A stretch of 51,089 nt of DNA, taken from NCBI GenBank assembly GCA_947644715.1, contig CANSAP010000014.1, positions 1 to 51,089 of the forward strand, given 5' to 3'. The notes under the pieces are model-generated. The model was not told the DNA's origin, ran no database searches, and saw only the letters and a list, made by a program, of their open reading frames with translations. Below are positions 8,757 to 17,101 of the stretch, piece after piece (position 1 is the stretch's first letter; each line of letters starts with the position of its first letter). Source of the DNA: an uncultured Bacteroidales bacterium (lineage in GTDB: Bacteria > Bacteroidota > Bacteroidia > Bacteroidales > Muribaculaceae). The translations under genes were made by a program, and so were the position numbers.

Positions 8757-10938
8757 CGGCCAGCACGGCATCAGCAACGAGCGAGAGGTCGAGCGGGGAG
8801 ACTCCGGCGGCTGTCAAAGTGTCGGCATCAGCTTTCAGCTGAGCGCGGAGCCAGGTCGGGTCGGTCTTCTCCAAGGCTTTGCGGTAAGCTCCGCATGCAC
8901 CCTGAACATCGCGCGAGGCGAGCAGCACATGGCCGTGATTGAGCATGTCGGAGGGTGAGGCGTCGGGCGTTGCCGTAATCTTTGCGTAGCGGGCAAGACT
9001 CTTTTCGTAAGCACCGGTCAGGAACTCACACCAAGCAATCGGGCGCATCGCTCTGCCGCTCCCTTCAAGATCCAGATAGTCCACTTTATAGTAGCATTTA
9101 AGAGCCTCCTTGGCATCGCCGGCTTCGAGCAGCGAATGGCCGCGCAGCATCTCGAGACGCATGTTTTCAGGCTCCTTTTCCAGGGCGCGGGAATAGTACG
9201 TGGCAGCCTCGCGGCATTTTCCGGTGGCTCTGAGCGTGGCTGCGATGCGCTTGAGCAGCCATCCGGAGGGCTCGTCAATCAGCTCCGCGTGCTGATAGGC
9301 CGCCAGCGCCCCCTTCATATCTTTCATTTTCTCAAGGCAATAACCATGCTTCTGCGCATCGGCGGAGTCTGCCTCAAGTGTGTCGGCGAGGCGGGCATAG
9401 AGTGGGGCAGCCTCTTTCCAGTATGAATTCTTGAAATAGAAGTCAGCTATTAGGCGGGTGGTCTCGTTGTCTTCGGCCAGCGGAGCGAAGAGTGGAGCCG
9501 CAGGGAGCGTGAAGGGGATGGAGAAGGGATCGCGCAGACCCTCTCTGAACTCCGAGAGACGGAAGAATCGGAAGAGGTCTTTGAGGTATACGTTAATCTC
9601 AGCCTCGAGGCTTGATGCGAGCATCTGCTTCAGGCTTGCGCGCTTCTCTTCATCCATAGCCTCCATCTGAGTCTGCATCTGCGCAGTAATCATGTCAGCT
9701 TGGGCGCGGGGCATTCGTCCCAAGGAGAACGCGAGCGAAAACTTGTCAGAGGAGCAGAACAGGGGCACAGAAAGCATCATCTCAGGGAGCGCCGGGGGGA
9801 CACCCTGCAAGGCTCGATGCACGGCGCTGTGGGTGGTGGAGAAGGGGAGAAACCAGTTAGCCGGGCTGCGGAAGAACGGGAAGTTCTTCATTCCGGAGAA
9901 GGCTCCCATGAAGACATCGGCTCCCTGCATCTGCATTTCCGTGAATTCACGGAGCTTGTCGGCAGCTCCGCTCTTCTCAATCATTTCCATCCATTCGGGG
10001 GCTTCCTCGTTGAAGTCTTCCGGGTCAATGGAGCGTATGCGTTTTTCAATCTCCGGCTTCAGTTTGAGCAGGTCGGGTATAATCTCGTTGGTCATCTTGC
10101 GGTTTACCCGGTCAGTGTCTCGTGTGCGCAGAATAGCCGTAATCAGAGTTCGCATCTCGGCGTCATACTTCTGGCGCATGTGGCAGAGAGCAGACAGCTG
10201 GTCGATGGTCATTCCGGGGATGGCTCTCTCACCGTGGCAGATAGTGATCAGCGCAGCCCCAACGAGGGCGCGGGCTGAAATCATAGTGTCATGACCGGCG
10301 CCGTAGCAAAGGAGCAGGAGCTCGAGCTTGCCACGGTCGAAGTATTCGAGAGCACTGAGCAAGAGAGCGCTGAGCAGCTGAATGGCCATAGTGTGCCAAG
10401 CCTCTTCCTCAGCGCGAGCCTTTGCCAGGATATTGTTGATGGCATCGTATTCGCGACGAGAGAGGGTGTGGTTGACCCACAGGGCGTCGAAGAGGCGCGA
10501 GAGTGAGGCATCGAAGCGGGTTCGGAGCTCGAGGTCGTAGGTTTCGGCAGCTTCAAGCAGGGCGAGCTGTTCGGCCATCCGGCTGCATTCGTCAAGCAGC
10601 GCGAGGAGCGAGGGGGAAGAGGGGAGACGACGGATGCGGGCAGTTGACCAGTAGCGGGACTGGGAGGATTCAATCAGCTCACGACGTTTCAGGGAGTCGG
10701 TGATGATATATAGTTTCTCGCGAATCTCATCAAGCTGGCGGGCACGGCTGTCGTCGGGAGCGCCTGAGGCGAAAAAGCGCAGCAATTGGGTGTAGACTAT
10801 CTCAGCCTCGCGCAGGCTGTCGAGCATACGCGGGGAGTGGTCATGAGCGTTCAGCGCGCAGATGGCCTCGTATATTCGTCCCTCGTCAAGCATGGAGGTG
10901 ATGGCTTGGGGGGTGAGTTTAGCGTTGGTTTGCGGCAT
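8749..10938 (-). CDS. Large tetratricopeptide-repeat protein, function unknown
   Basis: 729 residues with no signal peptide and no membrane segment, so probably cytoplasmic. The N-terminal 500 residues are alpha-helical and unfamiliar to me. From about 510 to 715 there are TPR-like helical pairs (for example SYWKEAAPLYARLADTLEAD, CREAATYYSRALEKEPEN and DAKEALKCYYKVD), a fold that usually holds partner proteins. Similar long TPR proteins occur in Bacteroidales with no assigned role. It is a single gene, divergent from the DUF4293 gene and convergent with recG, with an eight-base overlap of the two 3' ends. No clear -7 box was found upstream on this strand. The ORF is certain; its function is not. 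Confidence 0.85.
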   Translation of the reverse strand: MPQTNAKLTPQAITSMLDEGRIYEAICALNAHDHSPRMLDSLREAEIVYTQLLRFFASGAPDDSRARQLDEIREKLYIITDSLKRRELIESSQSRYWSTARIRRLPSSPSLLALLDECSRMAEQLALLEAAETYDLELRTRFDASLSRLFDALWVNHTLSRREYDAINNILAKARAEEEAWHTMAIQLLSALLLSALEYFDRGKLELLLLCYGAGHDTMISARALVGAALITICHGERAIPGMTIDQLSALCHMRQKYDAEMRTLITAILRTRDTDRVNRKMTNEIIPDLLKLKPEIEKRIRSIDPEDFNEEAPEWMEMIEKSGAADKLREFTEMQMQGADVFMGAFSGMKNFPFFRSPANWFLPFSTTHSAVHRALQGVPPALPEMMLSVPLFCSSDKFSLAFSLGRMPRAQADMITAQMQTQMEAMDEEKRASLKQMLASSLEAEINVYLKDLFRFFRLSEFREGLRDPFSIPFTLPAAPLFAPLAEDNETTRLIADFYFKNSYWKEAAPLYARLADTLEADSADAQKHGYCLEKMKDMKGALAAYQHAELIDEPSGWLLKRIAATLRATGKCREAATYYSRALEKEPENMRLEMLRGHSLLEAGDAKEALKCYYKVDYLDLEGSGRAMRPIAWCEFLTGAYEKSLARYAKITATPDASPSDMLNHGHVLLASRDVQGACGAYRKALEKTDPTWLRAQLKADADTLTAAGVSPLDLSLVADAVLAVS

Positions 10939-10987
10939 GGTATGAATTTTTAGGTGCCCGCGCTTACAAGTATTGCGCCAATTTTAT

Positions 10988-10995
10988 TAATTTTG
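10988..10995 (+). promoter_or_regulatory. -7 box for the DUF4293 gene
   Basis: TAATTTTG matches TAnnTTTG; no convincing -33 TTTG is present. It lies 33 bases before the ATG at 11029 and downstream of an earlier in-frame ATG at 10954, which argues for the later start. Confidence 0.5.
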
Positions 10996-11028
10996 CAGAA
11001 CGTAATCGTAAAAACAATCACATCAAAT

Positions 11029-11487
11029 ATGGTAATACAACGTTGGCAAACCGTTATGCTGCTGATAGCGGCAGTCATGATGGGACTTTTTTCGTTCTGC
11101 TCCCTGGGTCAGATTCAGGGTGCTGACATAACAGTTAATGTAACGGCTCTGCGGATGACAGTGGAAGGAACCGGTGCGACTTACATGTCGACGGTCTATC
11201 TCTTCGTCGTGTCGCTGCTCTGCGTTCTGCTTCCGCTCATCGGCATCTTCCGATTCAAGGCGCCGAAGGTGCAACGCAAGATTTGCTGGCTGAGCATCGT
11301 TCTCGTCATTGCCTGCTGCTGCACTGCGCTTCTGACGACCCGCTTCGCTGAAGTGCCCGGAGCAGAAGGGGTGGGCTATAGCTCCATAGCTTTCGCCCCC
11401 TTCATAGCTCTTGTGGCACTGATAGTTGCAATCCGTTGCATCGGTTCTGACCTGAAGAAGCTTTCAGGTTACGAGCGTCTTCGCTGA
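11029..11487 (+). CDS. DUF4293 family membrane protein
   Basis: The 152-residue protein starts MVIQRWQTVMLLIAAVMMG, the characteristic opening of the Bacteroidetes DUF4293 family, and has about four membrane helices (roughly 8-28, 60-80, 90-112 and 125-145). Its function is not known. I start it at 11029 rather than at the in-frame ATG at 10954. The extra 25 codons would precede the -7 box and do not fit the family's start. Its 3' end lies nine bases from the convergent prmA stop. Confidence 0.8.
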   Translation: MVIQRWQTVMLLIAAVMMGLFSFCSLGQIQGADITVNVTALRMTVEGTGATYMSTVYLFVVSLLCVLLPLIGIFRFKAPKVQRKICWLSIVLVIACCCTALLTTRFAEVPGAEGVGYSSIAFAPFIALVALIVAIRCIGSDLKKLSGYERLR

Positions 11488-11496
11488 TTCTCACTC

Positions 11497-12345
11497 TCAG
11501 CCTTCCTTACGGAGCTTGAGAGCACACCAACCGTCGCGCACTTTCTTTTCGGCTGTTTTGAAGCCGAGGGGGAGTGCGCGAGCTTCTATGAGGGGCACAT
11601 CCTGCTCATAGAATCCACTGAGCAGCATTTCGCCACCGGGGGCAATAGCGTCAGCATAGGCATCGAAGTCAGCCAGGATAATGTTGCGGTTGATGTTCGC
11701 TATGAGCAGATTGGCAGGAGCCAGACCTTTGAGGCGGGAAGCATCGCCGAGCATCAGGTTGATGGCGGATGCTTGGTTGAGCGCCATATTCTCGCGGGCA
11801 TTGTCGCAGGCTCCCGGGTCGATTTCAATAGCGTCGGCGGCAGCTGCTCCGCGCATGATGCAGAGAATGGCGAGGATGCCGGTGCCGGTACCCATGTCGA
11901 TGACGCGTTTCCCTTCAAGGTCGGCGCCAAGCAAGTACTCCAACATTAGGGAAGTCGTTGCGTGGTGTCCGGTGCCGAAAGCCATCTTGGGGTCAATGAC
12001 AATGTCGTAGCGCGCCTTGGGTACATCGTGGTGGAAGGTGGAATGAATCACTACTTGATTCCCGATTAAGATTGGCTTGAAGTAGTTTTTCTCCCACTCC
12101 TCGTTCCAATCCTTGCCCTCCACAAAGGAGTCGGATGCGGATAGAGTGACCTGCATGGGGAAGCTGTCAATCACTTCCTTCACAGCTTCGGAGTTGAACT
12201 TTGATGAGTCGATGTATGCGGTCAGACCGGAGTCATCGGGGAGGAATGACTCGAAACCTATATCGGCAAGAAAGGCGGCCAGCAGGTCGCAGGCAGCCTC
12301 GGAACAGGGTGATATGTCTATGCGTAACTCTTGATAGTCAGTCAT
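11497..12345 (-). CDS. prmA: Ribosomal protein L11 methyltransferase
   Basis: PrmA uses S-adenosylmethionine to trimethylate ribosomal protein L11. The 282-residue product has the N-terminal substrate-recognition domain (about 1-100), the linker motif AFGTGHHATT, the SAM-binding glycine loop VIDMGTGTGILA and the motif NINRNIIL in the usual order. It is the last gene of a minus-strand unit with the small membrane proteins 12349-13580 (three bases from its upstream neighbour). A role of prmA in their pathway is not implied. Confidence 0.93.
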   Translation of the reverse strand: MTDYQELRIDISPCSEAACDLLAAFLADIGFESFLPDDSGLTAYIDSSKFNSEAVKEVIDSFPMQVTLSASDSFVEGKDWNEEWEKNYFKPILIGNQVVIHSTFHHDVPKARYDIVIDPKMAFGTGHHATTSLMLEYLLGADLEGKRVIDMGTGTGILAILCIMRGAAAADAIEIDPGACDNARENMALNQASAINLMLGDASRLKGLAPANLLIANINRNIILADFDAYADAIAPGGEMLLSGFYEQDVPLIEARALPLGFKTAEKKVRDGWCALKLRKEG

Positions 12346-12348
12346 TTG

Positions 12349-12672
12349 TTATTTCTTTTTTCGGCGGAAGAGAGAGAAAATGCTTCTTACGGTTTTGAAT
12401 GCTGAGAATCCCACAATAGCATAGTCTGCATAGCTGAGTCCTTTCAGCACTGATTGGATAATGGATCCTCCGAATGCCATTGACTTTGATTTCTTTCCGG
12501 AGCCGAAGGGGGTGGCTTCAACGGCGCTGTGCATCGTGCGCAGGAACTTCTCTTTGCAGAACTCTTTCTGCAGAGAGGTGTAGACGAGCTGATAGCGAAG
12601 TTGGTCGATGCTGTAGCCTTTGAAGGGCTTGGTGTTCAGCTGCACCGGGAGCTTTTCTTCTGACTTATTCAT
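12349..12672 (-). CDS. Small hypothetical protein in holin/YtxH operon
   Basis: 107 residues with no family I recognise. The N-terminal half is polar. A hydrophobic stretch near 80-98 is followed by a strongly basic tail (FRRKKK), suggesting a membrane-attached protein. Its start overlaps the end of the holin-like gene by eight bases, so the two are probably translated together. Confidence 0.7.
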   Translation of the reverse strand: MNKSEEKLPVQLNTKPFKGYSIDQLRYQLVYTSLQKEFCKEKFLRTMHSAVEATPFGSGKKSKSMAFGGSIIQSVLKGLSYADYAIVGFSAFKTVRSIFSLFRRKKK

Positions 12673-13051
12673 GCTTCTCTGCGGATTGAGGGTTAATGAT
12701 TAGCTTTGAGAGGAGGCGGGCTATGGGGTTAATGATAATCTGCTTACGGAGCAGGTAAATCAGCAGCAGAATAATAGCCACCACACCTGCCGTTGCAGTG
12801 TAGGCAAGAGCCGGACACATCAGATGCTTGAAGAGGTCGGCGGCAGCGAATGAGAGGAGCAGGAGCATGAAGCAGATGCAAAGCACAGCAATCAGCCCCA
12901 TCGTGATTCCGGCCAGCAAAAGTGAGAGCTTTTCAACAAGCGAGAGCTTTGCCACATCAATCTGCAACATCAGATAGCGTTTGCCCAGAGCCATCAGCTC
13001 TTTTGCGAGTGAGGTGAAATTATTCTTCATAAGCGAGACTGGTATGAACAT
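12665..13051 (-). CDS. Phage-holin-superfamily (DUF1469-like) membrane protein
   Basis: 128 residues with two long membrane helices (about 42-74 and 84-110) between an amphipathic N-terminus and a basic C-terminus. This is the layout of the Phage_holin_3_6/DUF1469 family, common in bacterial chromosomes next to YtxH genes and not a lysis protein there. It is probably an inner-membrane envelope or stress protein. It overlaps the following gene and lies 78 bases after the first YtxH-like gene. Confidence 0.75.
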   Translation of the reverse strand: MFIPVSLMKNNFTSLAKELMALGKRYLMLQIDVAKLSLVEKLSLLLAGITMGLIAVLCICFMLLLLSFAAADLFKHLMCPALAYTATAGVVAIILLLIYLLRKQIIINPIARLLSKLIINPQSAEKHE

Positions 13052-13129
13052 AAGAAGGCTTGGAGGGCATGGGCAGGTTGCTGCCGACAGCTCTCCAAAG
13101 CCTTTGTTATTTCCTGATGGGGGAAGTTA

Positions 13130-13327
13130 TTACTTTTCGAGAGTGCCTGCGAGTTCAGAGACGAGCTGGTCTACTTCGGAGTCGCTGATTTTCACGCCCT
13201 TCTTCTTGAGCATGTTAGCGATGCGAGTGCGCAGGTCTTCACCTTTTTCGGGAGCGAAGAGCAGAGCTGAGGCACAGCCCACGATGGCGCCTCCGAGGAA
13301 AGCGTACAGGAGATTCAGGTTCTTCAT
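13130..13327 (-). CDS. YtxH domain protein, copy 1
   Basis: 65 residues: one glycine-rich membrane helix (about 5-25) followed by LLFAPEKGEDLRTRIANML, the YtxH signature, and an acidic helical tail. Members are often general-stress membrane proteins of unknown mechanism. It is a diverged paralogue of the gene at 13377-13580, apparently a tandem duplication. Confidence 0.8.
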   Translation of the reverse strand: MKNLNLLYAFLGGAIVGCASALLFAPEKGEDLRTRIANMLKKKGVKISDSEVDQLVSELAGTLEK

Positions 13328-13376
13328 AATTGGGAGGAATGATTATATGTGAGTGATGAGTAATTCGTGTGTGTTA

Positions 13377-13580
13377 TCAGATGGATTCGTTGAGCTGGTC
13401 TTCGATTTCCTCAACGAGTTCCTCCATCTTGCCCTTCTTCAGGCAGATGCCTTTTTTCTTAAGCACATCGGCTATTTTTGAGCGGGTGTCAGTCCCCTTT
13501 TCGGGAGCAAAGAGGAGACCTACTGCGGCGCCTGCGATTGCACCACCGATTACTGCGCTTATTACATGGATTGCTTTCAT
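13377..13580 (-). CDS. YtxH domain protein, copy 2
   Basis: 67 residues with the same plan as copy 1: a Gly/Ala-rich membrane helix, GLLFAPEKGTDTRSKIADVL, then KKKG and a glutamate-rich tail. It is the first gene of the unit, about 75 bases after a good promoter. The FAPEKG, T/DxR, I and KKKG positions are shared between the copies while the tails differ. Confidence 0.8.
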   Translation of the reverse strand: MKAIHVISAVIGGAIAGAAVGLLFAPEKGTDTRSKIADVLKKKGICLKKGKMEELVEEIEDQLNESI

Positions 13581-13655
13581 AACGTGTTTGTGTGTTTAAT
13601 ATGGTTTTTTACGTGTTGTTTCCTTTATAACGGCTTTGCCTTTGAAAAAGTTCCC

Positions 13656-13686
13656 CAAAGGTAGCGATTTTTCCCGAGAATCCCAA
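13656..13686 (-). promoter_or_regulatory. Promoter of the YtxH-holin-prmA operon
   Basis: On the minus strand TTG (13686-13684), 20 bases and TACCTTTG (13663-13656). No terminator-like hairpin with a T run appears within 13580-11497, so one transcript could cover all five genes. Confidence 0.7.
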
Positions 13687-13769
13687 GCGGGGAATGAAAA
13701 TTCTCCTAATTTTCCGCAAAGATGGTTAAGGGGTCAGGGCATGTGCGTGTGTATTCGCGCGAAAAGTAT

Positions 13770-13777
13770 TAACTTTG
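13770..13777 (+). promoter_or_regulatory. -7 box for uvrA
   Basis: TAACTTTG matches TAnnTTTG and lies 19 bases before the ATG at 13797. No TTTG was found near -33. It is divergent from the YtxH operon promoter. Confidence 0.5.
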
Positions 13778-13796
13778 TAAGTTTAATTGAGTGAAT

Positions 13797-16616
13797 ATGA
13801 AATCGAATCCGCTTAAGGACAATATAATAGTAAAGGGGGCACGTGTCAACAATCTTAAGAATGTTGATGTTGAGGTGCCCCGAGGGGAGTTTGTGGTCAT
13901 CACGGGCGTGAGTGGCTCCGGCAAGTCGTCGCTGGCGTTCGACACCCTGTATGCCGAGGGGCAGCGCCGTTATGTGGAGAGTCTGTCGGCTTACGCGCGT
14001 CAGTTCCTGGGGCGCATGAACAAGCCTGAGTGTGACTTTATCAAGGGGCTACCTCCTGCCATTGCCATCGAGCAGAAGGTGAATACACGCAACCCTCGCT
14101 CCACTGTGGGTACAGCCACAGAGATTTATGACTATCTGCGAATGCTTTTTGCACGAGTGGGGAAGACCATCTCACCCGTGTCGGGCAAAGAGGTCAGGAA
14201 GCACACTACCGACAGTATTGTGGATGAGGTGCTCGCTCTGCCCGAAGGGACCCGCATGGCTATTCTCGCGCCTCTCGTGGTGCCGGACGGCCGCACGCTT
14301 CAGGCGCAGCTTGAGGTTTATCTGAAGGAGGGTTACAGTCGTCTGGAGCATGATGGGGAGTTCTTCGACATTGAAAGCGCGCCACTGCCGGAGAAGGGTG
14401 CAGACCTTGACGGATGGCATCTGTTGATTGACCGCATGAGTGTTAGCCGCGAGCAGGATGAACGTTCACGTCTGGCAGAATCGCTGGAGACCGCCTGGTT
14501 TGAGGGGCGGGGTGAATGTGTGGTCAAGGCTTGGGAGGAGAGCGGAGTGAAGAGTTACAGTTTCACTAACCGCTTCACGGCTGACGGTATCGAGTTTCGC
14601 GAGCCTAACGACCTGATGTTCAACTTCAATAACCCTTACGGAGCCTGCCCTGAGTGTGAGGGCTTCGGGCGCGTGATGGGTATTAATGAAGACCTTGTGG
14701 TGCCTGACAAGACCCTATCTGTCTATCAGGATGCCATACAGTGTTTCCGCGGCGAGAAGATGGGTGAATGGAAACGGTGGCTCGTGAATGTAGCGGCCAC
14801 GCATAATTTCCCTATCCATAAGCCTTATGCTGACTTGAGTGCTTCGCAGCTTGACTTCCTTTGGCATGGGTGTGGCCCGGCTTGGCCGGGGATTGACGGC
14901 TTCTTTAAGTTTGTAGACAAGAATCAGTACAAGATACAGTATCGTGTGCTGAAGGCTCGGTATCGCGGGCGCACGATTTGCCCCGTATGCCATGGTTCGC
15001 GCCTTCATGCCGATGTGGAATATGTTAAGGTGGGCGGTCGTTCCATCACAGAACTTGTGCGAATGTCAGTGAGCGCGCTTCAGGAGTTTTTCTCCACTTT
15101 GGAGCTGAATGCCGCTGATGCCAAGATAGCGGAGCGCTTGCTCACAGAGCTGCGCAATCGCCTCGGGTTCCTGAGTGATGTGGGGTTGGGTTATCTGACT
15201 CTCGACCGCATGAGCAACACCCTCTCCGGAGGTGAAAGCCAGCGCATTAACCTTGCTACTTCGCTGGGAAGCAGCCTTGTCGGCTCGCTTTATATCCTTG
15301 ACGAACCCTCCATAGGCCTGCATTCGCGCGACACTGACCGCTTGATTGGGGTGTTGCGTCATTTGCAAAGGCTTGGCAATACGGTGGTAGTAGTTGAGCA
15401 TGACGAGGAGATTATGCGTGCCGCCGACCATCTGATTGATATTGGCCCTGATGCCGGTCGCGGAGGTGGACATGTGGTCTATGCCGGTTCTATGGTAGAG
15501 GCTCTTGGCAGCAAGCAGAAACCTCAGGGAAGCTATACGATTGATTATCTCAGGGGCGAGCGCACCATTCCCTATAACCATCGCCGTCTCCCCTGGAAGA
15601 AGTTTATAGAGGTAAAGGGGGCACGGCAGAACAATCTGAAGGACATAGATGTGAAGTTCCCGCTCGGAGTGCTGACTGTGGTGACGGGCGTGAGCGGTTC
15701 CGGCAAGTCGACATTGGTGCGCGAGGTGCTTTACAAAGCGCTTATGCGTCACCTCGGAGAGGCCTGTGACACTCCGGGCACTCACAAGGGTCTCGGTGGG
15801 GATCTGGAGGCTATCAGCCGGGTGGAATTTGTGGATCAGAATCCGATTGGCACCTCCTCCCGTTCCAATCCGGCCACCTATCTTAAGGCATACGACGAGA
15901 TTCGCCGTCTCTTCTCCGAAACTCAGGCTGCCAAGCAGATGGGTTTCACTCCCGCTTACTTCTCCTTCAATGCTGAGGGTGGACGATGCGAGCACTGTAA
16001 GGGTGAGGGTAGTGTCACCATACCTATGCAGTTCATGGCCGACATCACCATCCCATGTGAGGAGTGTGGCGGCACGCGATTCAAGAAGGATGTGCTGGAG
16101 ATAACTTTCAACGGAGTGAATATCTCAGAAGTTCTTGATATGACTGTAAATCAAGCGATTGAGTTCTTTGAAGGGGAGGGCTCCACAGGAGCACGCCGAG
16201 TGGCGCGCAAGCTGCAGCCGCTCTCTGATGTCGGCCTTGGCTACGTTAAGCTGGGGCAGACCTCCTCCTCCCTGTCAGGGGGCGAGAGCCAGCGTGTGAA
16301 ACTCGCTTGGTTTCTTTCGCAGGAGAAGAGCGATCCAACTCTGTTTATCTTCGATGAGCCTACCACCGGACTGCATTTTCATGACATAGCTACTCTGATG
16401 CGCTCCTTGCGGTCATTGGTGGAGAAGGGACATACGGTTCTCATTATTGAGCATAATCTCGATGTGGTGAAGTGTGCCGACCATGTGATTGACATAGGTC
16501 CCGAGGGGGGAGACGAGGGTGGCCGCGTGGTGGCTGCCGGCCCTCCTGAGGAGATAGCCGCATGTCCGGAGTCTTACACCGGAAAGTATCTCTCATCAAA
16601 ACTGACTGAACAATGA
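13797..16616 (+). CDS. uvrA: Excinuclease ABC subunit A
   Basis: UvrA is the damage-sensing ATPase of nucleotide excision repair. The 939 residues hold two ABC ATPase halves: Walker [10 protein letters not shown] near 37-45 and again GVSGSGKST in the second half, signatures [12 protein letters not shown] and [12 protein letters not shown], and Walker B regions [12 protein letters not shown] and [12 protein letters not shown]. The second zinc module has CEHC and CEEC. The first zinc module keeps CPEC (about 284-287) but lacks the CxxC pair usual about 20 residues earlier; [12 protein letters not shown] is found there instead. A GTG two codons upstream (13791) is possible, but the ATG is preferred. 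The 3' end overlaps the lipoprotein gene by ATGA. Confidence 0.96.
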   Translation: MKSNPLKDNIIVKGARVNNLKNVDVEVPRGEFVVITGVSGSGKSSLAFDTLYAEGQRRYVESLSAYARQFLGRMNKPECDFIKGLPPAIAIEQKVNTRNPRSTVGTATEIYDYLRMLFARVGKTISPVSGKEVRKHTTDSIVDEVLALPEGTRMAILAPLVVPDGRTLQAQLEVYLKEGYSRLEHDGEFFDIESAPLPEKGADLDGWHLLIDRMSVSREQDERSRLAESLETAWFEGRGECVVKAWEESGVKSYSFTNRFTADGIEFREPNDLMFNFNNPYGACPECEGFGRVMGINEDLVVPDKTLSVYQDAIQCFRGEKMGEWKRWLVNVAATHNFPIHKPYADLSASQLDFLWHGCGPAWPGIDGFFKFVDKNQYKIQYRVLKARYRGRTICPVCHGSRLHADVEYVKVGGRSITELVRMSVSALQEFFSTLELNAADAKIAERLLTELRNRLGFLSDVGLGYLTLDRMSNTLSGGESQRINLATSLGSSLVGSLYILDEPSIGLHSRDTDRLIGVLRHLQRLGNTVVVVEHDEEIMRAADHLIDIGPDAGRGGGHVVYAGSMVEALGSKQKPQGSYTIDYLRGERTIPYNHRRLPWKKFIEVKGARQNNLKDIDVKFPLGVLTVVTGVSGSGKSTLVREVLYKALMRHLGEACDTPGTHKGLGGDLEAISRVEFVDQNPIGTSSRSNPATYLKAYDEIRRLFSETQAAKQMGFTPAYFSFNAEGGRCEHCKGEGSVTIPMQFMADITIPCEECGGTRFKKDVLEITFNGVNISEVLDMTVNQAIEFFEGEGSTGARRVARKLQPLSDVGLGYVKLGQTSSSLSGGESQRVKLAWFLSQEKSDPTLFIFDEPTTGLHFHDIATLMRSLRSLVEKGHTVLIIEHNLDVVKCADHVIDIGPEGGDEGGRVVAAGPPEEIAACPESYTGKYLSSKLTEQ

Positions 16617-16957
16617 AGAAAGTATTGATATTATTTGCGGTGCCTCTGCTTTGCGCCTGCCATAAAGAGGTTGTCGACGAAGACTCGGCGCAGGTCTCAG
16701 CGTTGTATTCTGACTTGTGTGGCACTTATCGTGCATACACCGATTCTCTGACTGTCGCTTGCGATTCAGCCTCTCTCAGCGGGGTTGAGGACGCGCTTGA
16801 GACGGCTCTCGTGAAGGTTTACGAGCGATATCCGGCAGACCTTGACCGCAAGCTCTCGCAAGCGCAGAATGATTCGTTGTGGGTGCTCACTACGCGCTAT
16901 ATGAAGCTTCGCACTGAAAAGCATACTCCGCCTCCGGCTGCTCCTGACTCAATATGA
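16613..16957 (+). CDS. Small lipoprotein, unknown function
   Basis: 114 residues beginning [16 protein letters not shown]. This is a type II signal peptide with lipobox LCAC, the lipidated residue being Cys16. An acidic stretch (EVVDEDS) follows and would favour outer-membrane or surface sorting in Bacteroidetes. The mature part is helical and ends in a proline-rich tail. I do not recognise a family. The ATGA overlap with uvrA suggests coupled translation, although a repair role would be speculation. The stop codon lies inside the first base pairs of a large hairpin. Confidence 0.75.
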   Translation: MKKVLILFAVPLLCACHKEVVDEDSAQVSALYSDLCGTYRAYTDSLTVACDSASLSGVEDALETALVKVYERYPADLDRKLSQAQNDSLWVLTTRYMKLRTEKHTPPPAAPDSI

Positions 16958-17005
16958 TTCGCATCCGGCGGAGTCCTGAGAGGATGGTCGCCGTATGCGA
17001 ATCAT
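16954..17005 (+). terminator. Hairpin 1 after uvrA-lipoprotein
   Basis: Arms 16954-16970 and 16989-17005 pair over 17 bp with a single mismatch. The loop itself contains TCCT/AGGA complementarity. The hairpin includes the stop codon of the lipoprotein gene. There is no T run behind it. Confidence 0.6.
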
Positions 17006-17018
17006 AGTTGAAAATAGC

Positions 17019-17057
17019 TCAGGCGCCACATGGTATTTGAATCCATGTGGCGCCTGA
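17019..17057. terminator. Hairpin 2 between convergent genes
   Basis: A perfect 15-bp GC-rich stem, 17019-17033 with 17043-17057, and a nine-base loop. Placed between the convergent lipoprotein and MFS genes, it could end transcripts from both sides. There is no long T run on either strand. Confidence 0.6.
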
Positions 17058-17073
17058 TGAATATTACTATGTG

Positions 17074-17099
17074 TCGGAGTCTGAAGGCTCCGATTTGAT
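17074..17099 (+). terminator. Hairpin 3, weak terminator
   Basis: TCGGAG (17074-17079) pairs with CTCCGA (17088-17093), followed by TTTGATT. It is the third stem-loop in this short convergent gap. Confidence 0.4.
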
Positions 17100-17101
17100 T
17101 A

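Noticed and set aside
10954..11487. 177-codon reading of the DUF4293 gene
   Set aside because: It would begin upstream of the -7 box at 10988. The family starts at the MVIQRWQ position (11029).
12665..13051. Prophage remnant suggested by the holin-like gene
   Set aside because: No other phage genes are nearby. DUF1469-type proteins are ordinary chromosomal genes next to YtxH.
15066..15995. 309-codon minus-strand ORF inside uvrA
   Set aside because: Antisense to the second ABC half of UvrA, whose motifs are intact.
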